DNA of 64,000 nt, taken from positions 62,001 to 126,000 of the forward strand of contig JAPZLL010000009.1 of assembly GCA_036250225.1 (NCBI GenBank), in the 5' to 3' direction. The notes under the pieces are model-generated. The model worked only from the letters and a program-made list of their open reading frames with translations. It was not told where the DNA came from and ran no database searches. Positions 32,709 to 44,212 of this stretch are shown here, one piece after another. Numbering within the stretch: the first letter of the stretch is position 1; each line of letters begins with the position of its first letter. The DNA comes from Cercophora sp. LCS_1. Lineage: Eukaryota > Ascomycota > Sordariomycetes > Sordariales > Lasiosphaeriaceae. The translations under genes and the position numbers were made by a program.

Positions 32709-33690
32709 ATGGCATTTCACGGTTCAAATACTTCTAAAAGAAAAAAAAAAAATTGGGCAGTTCGTCTTCGAACTTGAAGAACGCAAATGCCGAGACGATC
32801 CCGTGCACGCACCGTATCGCTCTCAATTCGTTGACGTAGGGGCCTTGGAGCGCTCAACTATGGAACCGATAATGGTGAATCAACTGGCATTTTCTGTGTA
32901 GCAAGTGCCAACATCCGAGGTTCTCTTGCAGACCGAGATCCGCTTCGTCTGGGAGGAAGAACACAACTCGACTAAAGATTTGATCTCGTTTGAGCGACAA
33001 AGCTGCCGAGACAGCAGCCAAAGGCTTGTAAATGCCTATCTTGAGCCCCTTACCGCCTCCATTCTCCACCCATCCGACCTCGGCGCCGAGGACTCCGAGC
33101 CTGCCAGTTGCACGGCGCTGAGTGGATCTTATCAGATCGAAAACGGTGAACAGCTGCTGACAAGATGGTTTTACAGCATTGCTCACCGCCCGCTGGCAGG
33201 TGTCAAAGATAACGGTAAACCGGTTTTGGCGTGATATCCCGCAGAATCGGAGCATTCCGTCCAGCACCCCGCACTCGGGCTCCACTTTTTCGGGCTAGGG
33301 CCCGGAGATACGGAGTGCCAAGACGACGGGTTCCCACTTCGTGCTTGGCGGCCCGGGTCCGGTTCAATCTCCGAGAGCGATGTCCAGTTGGTAACCCGAT
33401 AGCTCGGACCTGGGGTGGTGGCTGCGTATCAGTGGCCCACCATGGACCCGGGACGCCGGGCAGCAACACCTCCAAGACGCGCGGAGCAGAGATAAGACAT
33501 GAACTAGCAGATGCAAGACTCAATGGCGTCGGTCCAAGATCAGAATCCGATTACGATAGACGCGCCGGCATTGACTGTGATAACATCATGTCGACAAAGC
33601 CTCACGTACTTAAGGCCATGCTTTGCTCTCGCATCATCACCCTTCTCCTCAGGCTCAACAACTCCCCTTCTAGCCCCACCAAGTGCGAAG
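32709..33690. other. Intergenic sequence
   Basis: An open plus-strand frame at 32905-33234 (EIRFVWEEEHNSTKDLISFE) has protein-like content but no ATG, and an overlapping minus-strand frame exists. I assign no gene. The right end is the leader of the asparaginase-like gene. Confidence 0.35.
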
Positions 33691-35018
33691 ATGCGTTCCT
33701 CCCTCGCCTCCCTGGCCCTCGGCCTCGGCGCTCTCACCAGCCATGCCGTCGCCACCGACTTTCCCGAGCTGACCTTCCTCTCGGAGGATCCATCCCTCCC
33801 CAAGGTGGTGTAAGTCTTCCTCTCTCTCCCTTCCTTCCACCATCATGCCCCTAAAACCTACGCGCCAGCATCTACAACGCTCGCGGCACCATCGTCTCCT
33901 CATCCGAGTACTCCCGCCTCGACAACATCAACTACGGCTCCGGCCCCCCGGTCACCGTCGAGCAAATCATCGGCAACGTCTCCGAAGTCCTGACCATGGC
34001 CCAAATCGCCATTCTCTCCTTCCCGGTGACGGGCGGCTCAGCCGGTCTCAACTCGTCCCTCTTCCTCAACATCACCCAATACGCCAACAAGCACCTGTGC
34101 TCCCCTGACTCAGACATTGCAGGCGGCATCATGTTTCACGGCACCAACACGCTGGAGGAAACCGCGTTTGGCGTCGATGTCACTCTCAACTGCAGCAAGC
34201 CGTTCGTCGCGACAGGCGCCATGCGTCCCGACACGTACATCTCGCCTGATGGCCGGTCCAACTTTTTCCAGGCTGTTGCGACGGCTATTTCGCCCGCTGC
34301 ACGGGACCGTGGTGCGCTGATTGCGTTCAATGATCGGATCACGTCGGTGTATTATGCTACCAAGACGAATGCGAATACCCCCGATACGTTCAAGGCGATT
34401 GAGCAGGGCAATGTGGGTGTTTTCCTTGGTGGACAGCCGTATTTCTACTATGGCGCTTCACTGCCGACGGGCAGGCCGTGGTTTGATGTTAGTGGGTGGG
34501 ATGTGACTGGGTTGCCGAGCGTTGTTGTTCTGTATGGACATCGTGAGTGCTCCTTATCGCTCTCCGATCACGTTCTTAGTGAGGCAGTTGCTGACTGACT
34601 TGTGCAGAGGGCTTTGACGCTTCGCTGATGTATGCTGCTGTCGCCAACGGCGCCAAGTAAGTTGTTCCCTGCTGGTGATGGCGGGAGATGCTGACTGATG
34701 AATAGGGGTATTGTGCATATGGGATCTGGCGCTGCCTCGCTCAGCCCTTCTGCTCGTGAGGCTGCTACTGAGCTCCAGAAGCTGGGCATCCCGGTTGTCA
34801 CGACTGCGAGATCGGTCACTGGCACTGGTATGCCTGCTCCCAAGCCTGGTGCTGCTATCTATGCCAGCTACCTTGGTGGTCCCCAGGCCCGCATTATCTT
34901 GCAGCTGGCTCTTGGCGCCGGGTACTCGCTGGATGAGATCAGGGATCTCTTCGAGTCGCCTCTGAGGGATGCCATCTACGCTCCCACTCCCAACAACCAG
35001 TGGTTCTTCAAGGAGTAG
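33691..35018 (+). CDS. Secreted L-asparaginase-like protein (Asp-to-Asn at active site)
   Basis: Four exons, 33691-33809, 33869-34542, 34608-34656 and 34706-35018, give 384 residues; introns of 59, 65 and 49 nt all fit phase. A signal peptide (MRSSLASLALGLGALTSHAV) implies secretion. The type II asparaginase plan is clear: VVIYNARGTIVSS with Thr47, MFHGTNTLEETAF with Thr132, GAMRPDTYISPDG, AFNDRI, TKTN with Lys205, and YGHQGFDASL. In the family the second motif is HGTDT and its Asp is one of the catalytic residues; here codon AAC gives Asn133. The first motif is NARGTI instead of TGGTI. Asparaginases hydrolyse Asn to Asp and ammonia; activity of this copy is doubtful without the Asp. Confidence 0.85.
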
Positions 35019-35140
35019 AGGCCGGATATGATTACGAGACGTGAGACGTGAGATGAGAGTCGATCCGACAGTGTCGGCTAACGTGTCAATAATGAGTAAC
35101 GCTATTACATGATCATGATCAATGATATTCCCTACGTGCT

Positions 35141-36837
35141 TTATGTTTGCGATGCCACATGCAACCTGACTTTGACACCATCGCCGGGAGTGAGGACTGT
35201 CATCCAACTTCGCTTCTCGTTATTGCTTCCTTCTGCTGGTTCGATCTTGTCATAACGCATGGCAATCCTTGCAATAACAAATGATACCTGGGTCATCGTG
35301 TAACCCTGACCGACGCAGATCTGTGGACCTCCTGAAAACGGCGTCCAGTCCCAGCCGATTCTTCGACCTTGCCAACGCTCTGGGCGGAAATCGTTTGCAT
35401 CTTCGCCCCAAAGCTCCTTGCTCCGGTGCCTGAAGCCTTGCGTTAGAATCATGGGCAAAAATGTAAGATGATGTCTTACGTCAAATATGTTCCCAGCTGA
35501 ACCCTTGCCCCTTTTCTCACGGCAACCGGGTTCTTGCCGTTTGGTCCTCCTCCAACCGGAAGGACGGTATCCCGGACTGCTTCTCTCACGTTGATAGGCC
35601 CTGCGGGAAACAATCGTAATGTCTCCCGCAGACACCACTGCAAATACTCACAGCTCTTCACCGACTCCAAACTAAACTCGATTCCACTTCTCCTCTCCTC
35701 TGTCCCAAATACCTTGATCACCTCCTCTCTCAACTTGGCATACTTGTCTGGGTTCGCCCCGAGCATCGCAAAAACCCAGCCCAGCGCCGCAGCCGACGTA
35801 TCCATCCCCGCCACCAACAAATGCATCGTCTGCTCCACCATATCCCTCTGGCTCGCGCCCTGCTTCTCCATCTCCTCAATCACCGTCTCGGGCTTTTCCA
35901 CTTCCCGTCCTCCCCGTTCCTCCCGCCCCTTGGCCCTCACAAACGTCACATAGCCATCCACCATCCGATACAAATCCCTGCACGCCCGTCTGAAATCCAG
36001 CCCATCGTAAACCCAATACATATTCGACAGTTTGATCCTATGTCCCACATACCCGCCCGCCTTGATAAACGTCTCATCAAACCCGTCCAAGTGCACCGCT
36101 CCCACCTTTGTTTCCGCCAGGCCCCTCCTAAACAGCGCAGCACTCTGCGTCTCAGCCGAAACCCCAAACAAAAACTGCGTCGCCGTATCCATCGTCAACC
36201 GGTACATGTGCTCCAGCAAATCCACGCTCGCAACCCACCCATCTGTTCCCGACTCACCCAGCGCTTTGAACAACAGCAGCATATGCCGCTCGCTATCCCT
36301 CACATTTTGATCGAATCTCTTCCGTGTAAACTGCGGACGAACCATACCCCGCCAGTGCGCCCATATCGCGCCGTCGGTCGTAAATAAGCCAGGCAGCAGC
36401 ATGGGTTGCGCAGCGAGAGATCGAAACTCGGGACGTTTATAGTCGTTAAAGTGCGTGGCCAGAACGGCGCGGATGTTTTCGGGCTCGATCGTGTTGATGC
36501 CCTTTTGGAGACCGGTCAGTGGGGATACGATGGCGTGGGTTTTGCCGTAGCGGGTGTATTTGGAGAGGAAGTGGCCTTCGAAGAGGGAGCCCCTGACCGA
36601 AGCGCGGTAGACTTCGTATTTGCGGTTGAGGGACCAGGGGAGCGGGAAGGGGTTGGAGGCTTGGGGGACGGGGCTGCATTTGCTGATGCTGGTGAAGTGG
36701 GAGAAGCGGTGTTTTTCGAGGAGGGAGGAGGCGATAGGTAAGGTGAGGAGAAGGAGGACGATGGGGATGAGGTGGGAAGGGGTAAAGAGGGTTGGAGGTG
36801 GTGGGTGAGAGACGGGTTGGTGGATGGTGTGGTTCAT
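35141..36837 (-). CDS. Cytochrome P450 (Arg-to-Gln in heme motif)
   Basis: Exon 1 is 35480-36837 and exon 2 is 35141-35429; a 50-nt intron (GTAAGA...TTCAG, CTAAC branch) gives 548 residues. An N-terminal membrane anchor (LIPIVLLLLTLPIASSLL) places it on the ER. P450 landmarks: I-helix AGMDTSA, K-helix ETLRLFP, RPERW, and heme loop PFSGGPQICVGQG with ligand Cys491. The heme loop of this family reads FxxGxRxC; Arg, which contacts a heme propionate, is Gln489. The overall look is of the CYP52-like fungal group that oxidises alkanes and fatty acids, but the substrate is not determinable. TATATAAT at 36915-36922 lies about 80 bp upstream. It is divergent from the methyltransferase at 37356. Confidence 0.85.
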
Positions 36838-37355
36838 GGTGTTTGTGAGGGTCGGTAATAGTTTTTAGGGCATGATAAGAAGGGGTATCTCGCGTCCGTG
36901 GGCATACCTTCCGCATTATATATGTACGGCACACAAGCATGACCTTTTGGGTGGCTTTTCCACGAAGGCTCAGACGCTAAAAGTCAACTCGGAGGAATAC
37001 CCCCACGGTGACGCTATCAAGGCGACTGCACACTGGGTCTCATAGCATGTGCGTTCGTATTCGCCAGGGACAACACGCTATTTGCCGCCCATGAATCCTT
37101 CGTGGGACGGCACGACACCCTCGCTACACGTTCTAGATCGTGACGGGTAGGTCGAGACCCGTGCGGATGCACAAGATGGTGTCAGGGGTTCCGTGCGACC
37201 CCGCCGTTCGGGAAGATAAGCACCCAATCTCTCCTTACTTATGGGATCATCCTTCCCGTCCCCGATTCTGTGAGCTTGGTCCCAAGATTCTGGGCTCCCG
37301 CTGATCCTTCCCGAATTTTGACGTCTTTTGCCTTGACGACTCCCATCATTTTATC
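36838..37355. promoter_or_regulatory. Shared upstream region of P450 and methyltransferase
   Basis: 518 bp between two divergent starts. The P450 side has TATATAAT at 36915-36922 (minus strand). No TATA was seen on the methyltransferase side. The arrangement allows joint regulation of two enzymes that often work together in fungal pathways; no transcription-factor site could be identified with confidence. Confidence 0.45.
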
Positions 37356-38588
37356 ATGTCTCCCTTGCAACCCGCCAACCCCGACGGTTTCCACGAAGCA
37401 GACGTGGCATACGCCCTCGACCGTGCGGGGTATTCTGCCTCAGGAAGGTGAGTGTTTTTTTTTTTAAATCTTTCTCAAGTCCCTCGAAACCCGCAGGATC
37501 GTGGTTCGTTACCTCGGACTCGGTCGCGCTACGACCCGCTGGGTCCGAGGCGGTCCCACGCCAATGCTACTGTGCTTTGACCGAGCTAATGCATGGCCCC
37601 GCCAGACTCACGTTCCAGCATTATCTCTGGAAGGATGCCACGGGAAGCCCGATACACCCCGACGTTTTGTCCGACGTCGGGACTGGCCTGGGAGATACCG
37701 GGGCTGAAGTCGAGGTGCAAGTTGCCGATGTTGGGACGGGGACTGGGTGTGTTTGGACCCCAACTGCTGACAGAAGCATGTCTCTGACAAGGTATTGGGC
37801 CTAGTGTCTGGGCTCTTGATGTGGCTCGTCTGTCGGGCGTCACTGGGATTGCCAAGTTCAAAGTCCATGGATTCGACATCAGCGACGAGCAGTTCCCGCC
37901 TGCTCATATACTGCCTGACAATGTGCAACTGAGTGTTGCAGATGCTCTTGGCGATGTGCCAGACAGCCTCCGTGGCAGGTTTGACATTGTTCACGTTGCG
38001 CACTTTGCGGGCGTTCGAGCTCTGGGAGATGATCCGAGTCCGGTTATCAAGCATGCGCTTGCTCTGTTAAGTACGAGGCCTGGCTGAAGTGGATGAAAAT
38101 GACCGCTAATTGCTTTAACTGTTGGATTCAGAGCCCGGTGGCTGGATCCAGTGGGATGAATGGGCCCGAGAAGTTGAAGTGGTCAGGCTATCACCAAGCC
38201 CGCACTGTGACGCGGCACTGGGTGTGTCGGCCAAGATTTTCCCACAGTGAGTAGTTTGCTGATAGCAACACAACCGGGTTCTCTAACCTGTCATAGATGG
38301 CTACACGATCTTGCAGGACATCTCTCGAAACATGGGCTTGTTCAGTCCATCCGGCAAGACTTTCAGCCCAGCAACTTCCTTCTACCAGGACTCACTGCTC
38401 TGTGGTACATGACGGCTGAGGAGGTGGTAAAGGTTGGGTTTGAGGAGCCTACTCGGTCCATGATGATGAAGATGATACTCTCTGCACACGCCGAGACCAA
38501 GAGTCTGGACATCAGAGCCATGTTTAGGATGTGTCCGTCTTCGGTCATGGGGAAGAAACCTGCAGCTACCTCCTCACCTCCAATGTAG
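37356..38588 (+). CDS. SAM-dependent methyltransferase
   Basis: Five exons, 37356-37447, 37606-37746, 37805-38070, 38132-38246 and 38297-38588, give 301 residues; every junction keeps phase. Splicing restores LTFQHYLWKDATGSPIHPDV and the SAM-binding motif DVGTGTGVWALDVA, then GFDIS, FDIVHVAHFAG and LLKPGGWIQWDEW. The C-terminal TALWYMTAEEVV and a Gly-Lys-rich end are typical of fungal secondary-metabolite O/C-methyltransferases. The first intron (158 nt) is long for this window but its acceptor gives the only frame that keeps the conserved HYLWKD segment. Cytosolic enzyme; substrate unknown; likely partner is the divergent P450. Confidence 0.82.
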
Positions 38589-40033
38589 AGAATATCGTGT
38601 GGTTGCAAGAATGATAAGTTAAGCAGAAGAAAGCACCGCCCTCTTCCTAAAGTCTCCAAAGCCATATTACTCCTACCTAGTTTAAGACACAGCAATCGAA
38701 CAACAAGTCGACCCCAAAACATCTGTCCTGCTCCGGCTACAGGACCAAACACCCCTCGACCCTCTTCTCCCACCGTCAGCGAAACCATTCCGAGGGTAGT
38801 TCCTCCCGCATCTGCCTCGGACGAGTAGGAGGCGTGCGAGCGTGCGACCTATTTGGTCATCAAGAAACAGAAACACGGTTAGGGAATACATACTGTATAC
38901 AGCGGAATCGGACTGGCCCGAGTGCTTCATTTCCAACCCGTCAAGCGTGTGCTCGGGAATTCACAGTCATTTGCCCGACGATTTCTATCCAGTCTTGAGC
39001 GCCCGTTTGTCTATCCACAACACCATCTTCCCCTTTGCCAACGAGACGGCAAACATCCGAAAAGCTACCGGCAACATTTGGCCTGATCTCGTAGTCCGGC
39101 TTTGAGGAGGTGCTTCTCAAGGGCGAGCGGTTACCGGCCAAGAAGAAGGTGACGCTCCACAGTACTGTGTTCGACTAATTACATACAAATCGTCGGCATT
39201 CTCCGCTCCGTCCGCATGTTGAGATCGCATCGATCACGTTCCAAATACATTAGGCGCTCGCAAAATATATTAATATCCACACAAAAATGGAGTTTACGGC
39301 CTACATTTGCTAGTTATTTTTCGGCCAGCAAATGTGGGCTCACTTTCGAATGGGGGCTCTTGATCCTCTACACCACCGCCGGGCTGGTCCGTCGGTAGAC
39401 ATTTGGAGTTGTCCTGGCTTGGTATATGTTTCGTCATCGCCCGAGACAGTGGGATTGGACTTTGGGCTAGTTAGAAGCGTCTCTGCCACTAGGGCCGCTT
39501 ACTACGAGGCCACCCATTCTACTGGGATGTGTCAGGGAGTTGCCGAGAGGGTCGAAAGGTTGCCGCACACCAACAACTGTACCACCTGTTGGGGACCTCG
39601 AACTGGAAGTCTGCCGAGAATGCGGCCTCGAAGTCAACTAGCCGTTACGGCGCGATGCCGTCGTAAATTACTACACCGGGCAAAATGCGAATTTCCAACT
39701 TGACCGCTTGAAAGATTGACGGTACCGAAGATGGGTTGTTAAGGTCGGACCGTATCGCAGAATAGCCTTCGGGCGTCCTGCCAGGCAACACATCACCACC
39801 AATCTAAATGACTGTCCTCTTTCCATCGGCATCTTTTACTAGACCATTATGAACCCTGTTTGGACGATTACGCTCAATGTATCTAGCTATGGTCCCCGAG
39901 CTACCATCCCAGGAACTAATCCATAACAGCCGTTACACCACCCTTAAATCGACACCACAATTTTCCCTTTCACTCTTCGGAACTGAGCAGTTGCCGCCTT
40001 AGGCTAAGCCAGACTGAGCTAGGTATCTTACAG
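38589..40033. other. Intergenic sequence
   Basis: No gene I can support. A short frame near 39100-39180 ends with GERLPAKKKVTLHSTVFD and may be a fragment of a lost gene. Frames at 38842-39105 and 39332-39703 lack motifs. Confidence 0.35.
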
Positions 40034-41097
40034 TTACCTCCCACCACCGACAGGGCTACAGAGAAGATCTATACACTCCAGGGAACCCGAACAATCGTCA
40101 TGGCTTTTACAAGCTGATCCCGCGCAATGGCCTGGCCACTCGCAATTCTGGCCGCCAGAGTTTCCACTCCCTGAACGTTTCCCACCGATCTTGGCGACAA
40201 GCGAATTTCCCAATCCCTCAATGCTCTTCTGGAAATCCGCGTAACTCTTTGCCGCCCAATTAGCGCCAGCAGCCCCCGGCACTGCTCCCGCCCCGGTAAA
40301 CGCAATGTAGAGTACATCCTCTTCGTCGTGCCCGCTGTTTCCGTTGATTCCTTTTCCGTAACAGGCTGTGGCCAAGGAGATGGATGCTTCGCCCACGAGG
40401 GGATGGTCGCCGTCATCGCCATTCATGTCGCCCCAAACGCCGTATATCTGGAAGTCAATAGTGGTCAGCTCATGGATTCTTCTCTACAACTGCGGGAGAC
40501 CTACCAATTTTTCTCCACACACCACCGCCATGACGCTCAGCGGCTCGATGCCGTACTCCTGCGGGTTGAAGGTCTTCCAGTTTTTCTTTTTTCCGGTGTT
40601 CCCAAAGACCACGTAGGGGTGGACTCGAGCATTGAGATCGTCAATGCCCTTACCGTAACCCTTCACTATCCACTGGAAGGACGTGATCGACTGCGTGTCA
40701 CTGCTACTGCCGCATCGCCCGTCGTCGGCCGGGCCACCCGGAGCCCCGTCGCAGTCGATATCCATATTAGCGAATGCAGACCCAGAACCCTTGATGTAGA
40801 CAATTCCGGAATCCGAGAGCCGGTCCCCGCAGTAGGAGAAAGCTATGTGAAGGCGTTAGAACGTCAGTCAAGCGCCAGCCAGGGGCATGTCCAGGTATTG
40901 TACATACAGTTGGAACCACCATCGCTGCTCCAGAATCCAGTCGCGAGCTTCTTGGAGCAACTCGATGTGCCGTTTGACTTGAGGCTGTTGTAAAACTCGC
41001 GGATATTAGGCGGAACATCGCGGGCTGAGACCTGGACAAGGAGGAAGCCGAGGCAGAGGACAGCGACAAAACGCCCGAGCCAGGGTGTAAAAGGCAT
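40034..41097 (-). CDS. Secreted GH75 chitosanase with Cys-rich tail
   Basis: Exons 40908-41097, 40505-40842 and 40034-40447 (introns of 65 and 57 nt) give 313 residues. Signal peptide (RFVAVLCLGFLLVQVSA). The catalytic domain matches fungal endo-chitosanase GH75: GFWSSDGGS, IVYIKGSGSAFANMDIDCDG, HPYVVFGN, PLSVMAVVCGEKL, YGVWGDMNGDDG and GEASISLATACYG. Asp183 and Glu196 are 13 residues apart, as are the catalytic Asp and Glu known from Fusarium solani chitosanase. It cuts chitosan outside the cell. A Ser/Gly linker then leads to a C-terminal Cys-rich tail of about 33 residues (CEWPGHCAG, CKSHDDC, CIDLLC) that I do not recognise and that is absent from the basic family plan. TATATAAT at 41195-41202 is about 100 bp upstream. 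Confidence 0.87.
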
Positions 41098-42249
41098 TTC
41101 GAAAGCGATATGTTCAAATGAGCTGTGAGTGGTTTGATGTTTGTAGGAAGATCGCATCTTGACCGAAATCAGGGCTTGGAGGACAACTGGCCATATTATA
41201 TACGGCCAGGTAGGCATATCTGTGCCGTGCGGCGCGAGGCGGAAGCGCCGCCCCCTGAATTGCCGGGGGATGTCGCAGCTGGAGGGACCACAACCCGGAG
41301 ATTATGCTCTAAAGATTTCTGGTACACCTTCCTCAATTGGCACAGGCCAGTTGTAATGACGGTAAAGCCAAGGGAAACTCGTGGTAGACGCCCTAGGTCC
41401 CTGCATACGAAGAGGGTCAGATGACCAATAAGAAACCGGCATCCGTGAGCTTTCTCGGTGAACACAGAAATTAATATATGTTAAGAGTGGGTAGATATCG
41501 AATTGTCATAATGTCCGAATGCGAGCTGAACTGGGAACTATCCGGCAGATAAGGCGAGGCAGACAGAGGCATTAGCGACGTTCCACGGCGTGCGGCTCTT
41601 CACTTGGCTCTCCATCTTGACGACCCTAGCCATTTCAATTCGCCACCGCTGACCGAGGACAGTCCTGTAGGGCCGGGCGGTGAGAAAATTTTATCATGAG
41701 CCCGGCGTCCCGTAGGGCCTGATGATGAGGGTACTATCTAATGAGCTCGGTACTTGTGGGTTTGGGGAAGGGAGACGACCTTTGTGTGGCAAGCATAAAA
41801 ATGGTAGGGCCACGCTGGGGTGATGGGGTTGGGGAATCTCGGTAGCAGCCTGAACCATGACAACGCCCGACCCAATCATGACTTCTGGGACGTGTTCTGT
41901 CGCTGAGTGTGTTGAAGAGCCACCAGCGACAGGATACGATCCCAGCGAGCCACCCAAAGTAGCACAGCGTGACACCGAGAAGGCTGAGAAATCCGAAATG
42001 GCCATCCCCTGTTCCATCAACGAGATAACCGTCGAGTCGATCGTCTCGGACAAGGAAACCAACCATACGCCACCATCACCAAACACCCCCGACCCACTCC
42101 GAAACGACCAATGGAGAGTTCACTGGCGTCTCCCTTCTCATGGTATCGCTGTATCTCTTTGGCGCTGGCGTAATGAGCCGGGCGAGCACAAAGGGGACAG
42201 TGTGCACTTCTCCATGCCTCCAAAATCTTCTCGCAGTAGAGAGCTTGAC
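41098..42249. other. Intergenic sequence
   Basis: Apart from the chitosanase promoter nothing is assigned. Frames on both strands around 41694-42369 overlap fully and none has a motif; one minus frame has a hydrophobic stretch (FLSLLGVTLCYFGWLAG) that could be a membrane-segment fragment. Confidence 0.35.
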
Positions 42250-42515
42250 GCCAAGAAAACTTGGTACACAGACTTACTCAGTTTCTCAATCTGCTCTTCT
42301 TTAATCTCCTGCACCGACGCGAAGGTTTCTGACTCCAGAAATGTCGATAGAAGATTTATGTGCCATTGAAAGATGAGACTACCTCAGCCATGCTTGGCTT
42401 GAGCGCATCGAGCGCCACATGGAGGACGAACTGGGATTTCTCAAACAGAACCACTGTTTTGAGATGAAATAACAGCATGTCTTTGTACACGTTGATCAGT
42501 GCCTGATGTAACGGT
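42250..42515 (-). pseudogene. Possible NLR/STAND N-terminal fragment
   Basis: On the minus strand an exon-like piece begins after an acatcag acceptor near 42515. It reads INVYKDMLLFHLKTVVLFEK, then FVLHVALDALKPSMAE and a GTAGTC donor-like site. After an AG near 42332 a second piece reads ETFASVQEIKEEQIEKLS and then GTAAGT, but its frame is one nucleotide off from the first piece. The pattern resembles the helical segment before NACHT domains in fungal STAND proteins. No complete gene can be made here; it lies just past the stop of the methyltransferase at 42533. Confidence 0.3.
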
Positions 42516-42532
42516 CAGCGTGGGCACGGGGT

Positions 42533-43405
42533 CTACTCCTTTCCTGCAGTTACTACGTCCACTTCTACCCCCTCTGGCTTTGTGGCTAGCTTTTTTCGTA
42601 TCAGGTAGCCATAATAGTCAAACGAGCCGGAATCGCCGAGAACCTGAAGCTGCACATCCCAATCCAGCCCCTCTGGGTTTAGCAGAGGTTTCATGAAGTG
42701 TGGTTGCCGAAAGGTGACATAGAGAAATCTTCCGTTATCCTTCAGGACCCTGTGTACCTGTTGCCGCAGAGGGGCGCATTAGCACGCCGAAAGAAAGGGC
42801 GAACGAAAGAAGGCCCAAAAGACCATGGACGAGAATCGATGCCATCACACACCTCTTTCAGGTACGCTGACGTATTATCCCTCACCTCCTGAGGCGGGCT
42901 CCATGGACTCCCGTGGATCATAGCGTCAAGAGTCCCTTTATCGAACGCGATGTCGACCGAAGAATCCTCCATGCACTGCATATCCCGTACGTCCATCAAT
43001 CGCCATTCAATGCCGTATTGCGCATGCTTCTCCTTCATAATCTTAACGACGGTGGATGAAAAGTCGGCGCAGAGCTGGCGGTCATAGCTACGGGCGGCAA
43101 ACTCGATGGGAATTGTCTGGAATACGGGGAGGAGATCTCGTTGTCAGTTGTGGAATAAACCGGAGGACTGAAGTAATAAAACAAAGGTGTTTACACACGC
43201 TATCTCCTGACCCTAAATGCAGTATGAGCGGGCGGTCCCCGGGGGCGTGGCCAGGGGAGCTGAAGAGGTTCGCTTCGAAGAAAGATTCCAGGGCGGAAAA
43301 GGACCGGAACCACTCGTGTGTCGGGGCAGAACCGTCCGACTGCGAATATCGATCATCCCAAAATGAGGCGTGGCTCAGCGCCCGGTCATCTGCTGCCGCA
43401 GCCAT
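42533..43405 (-). CDS. eEF1A lysine methyltransferase-like protein (EEF1AKMT4 type)
   Basis: Exons 43199-43405, 42853-43116 and 42533-42757 (introns 82 and 95 nt, all phase 0) give 231 residues. The order is that of the EEF1AKMT4/METTL13 N-terminal class I methyltransferases: FWDDRYSQ, HEWFRSFSAL, SAM motif ILHLGSGDST, then VVKIMKEKH, WRLMDVRDM, VDIAFDKGTLDAMIHG and EVHRVLKDNGRFLYVTFRQPHF. The DKGTLDA motif is diagnostic of this group. It probably methylates a lysine of translation factor eEF1A in the cytosol; the substrate is inferred from family. ATG 43405 lies just before the conserved FWDDRY; the frame is open further upstream without conserved content. Confidence 0.82.
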
Positions 43406-44212
43406 CGTCGCGAAGTTGCGATCCTGGGACTGCCGTTCTCGGACCCGTCTGACGACGTTGGTCCGACAGTGATCTGGGTCTCGTTCGAAAAAGTCGTGGC
43501 TTGCTGCGGGGTAAAGTCCTGTTGCGTCTCCTCTATCAGGCACCCATTCCTCTGTTCGGTAAGGCAGCAATAGCGCGCTGTTCCGCGCTGTCGGGTGAAA
43601 CGGAGGGGGAGGGGTAGCACTGCCAGGGGCTTATCGGACCAATGAGGACGCCGAGCAGCGCTGCCCCGGCGGTCGCCTCAGGGGAATCGACCCCGCTTCG
43701 GGTGCAACTCTTCCTCAGCAACCCTGCTGACGATTTACCACCACCCAGTTCAAATGCAGGTACGAATACTCGACAACTGAACCCGCTTGGCCTGTCGGAA
43801 ACACTGCACTGCTTATTGAGGGCTTCAACGTGATTGTATTGCTTGTTCTTCTGGTTCTCTGGCTCTGCCAGAGGGCCGTATCTTATAGATCCATCTGTAG
43901 GATCCAGGCACGCAGCCGTGGTGGCTTTGGCTTACTGGCGCCAGGCTTCCAGTCAGCGGGGCTGACTGGCTGCCAGGGACTCCTTCCTTCGCCCAGCCGA
44001 GGCCTCCTTCCTTTTGACATGGCCTTCCCCCTTTTCTTTGACTCCCATCTCCACGTCCCTAGCGCGTGGAAATCTGCCTGCGATCACGCGTCGCGTCGCG
44101 GTGCATCGTGGAGAAGCATGCTCGTTCAACAACCTCCAATCGGAAGTATAGGAATCTGCTCGCTTCCTCCCATTGGTGACAGCTTGCGCCCGATTTCATA
44201 GGGCTCGGAACC
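43406..44212. other. Intergenic sequence with a hairpin
   Basis: A perfect 9-bp-arm inverted repeat with a 3-nt loop lies at 43949-43969 (CCAGTCAGC, GGG, GCTGACTGG). No gene supported; small frames overlap on both strands. Confidence 0.4.

Noticed and set aside
33231..33854. 207-codon frame upstream of the asparaginase-like gene
   Set aside because: It crosses the asparaginase first exon and intron in the wrong frame and lacks features.
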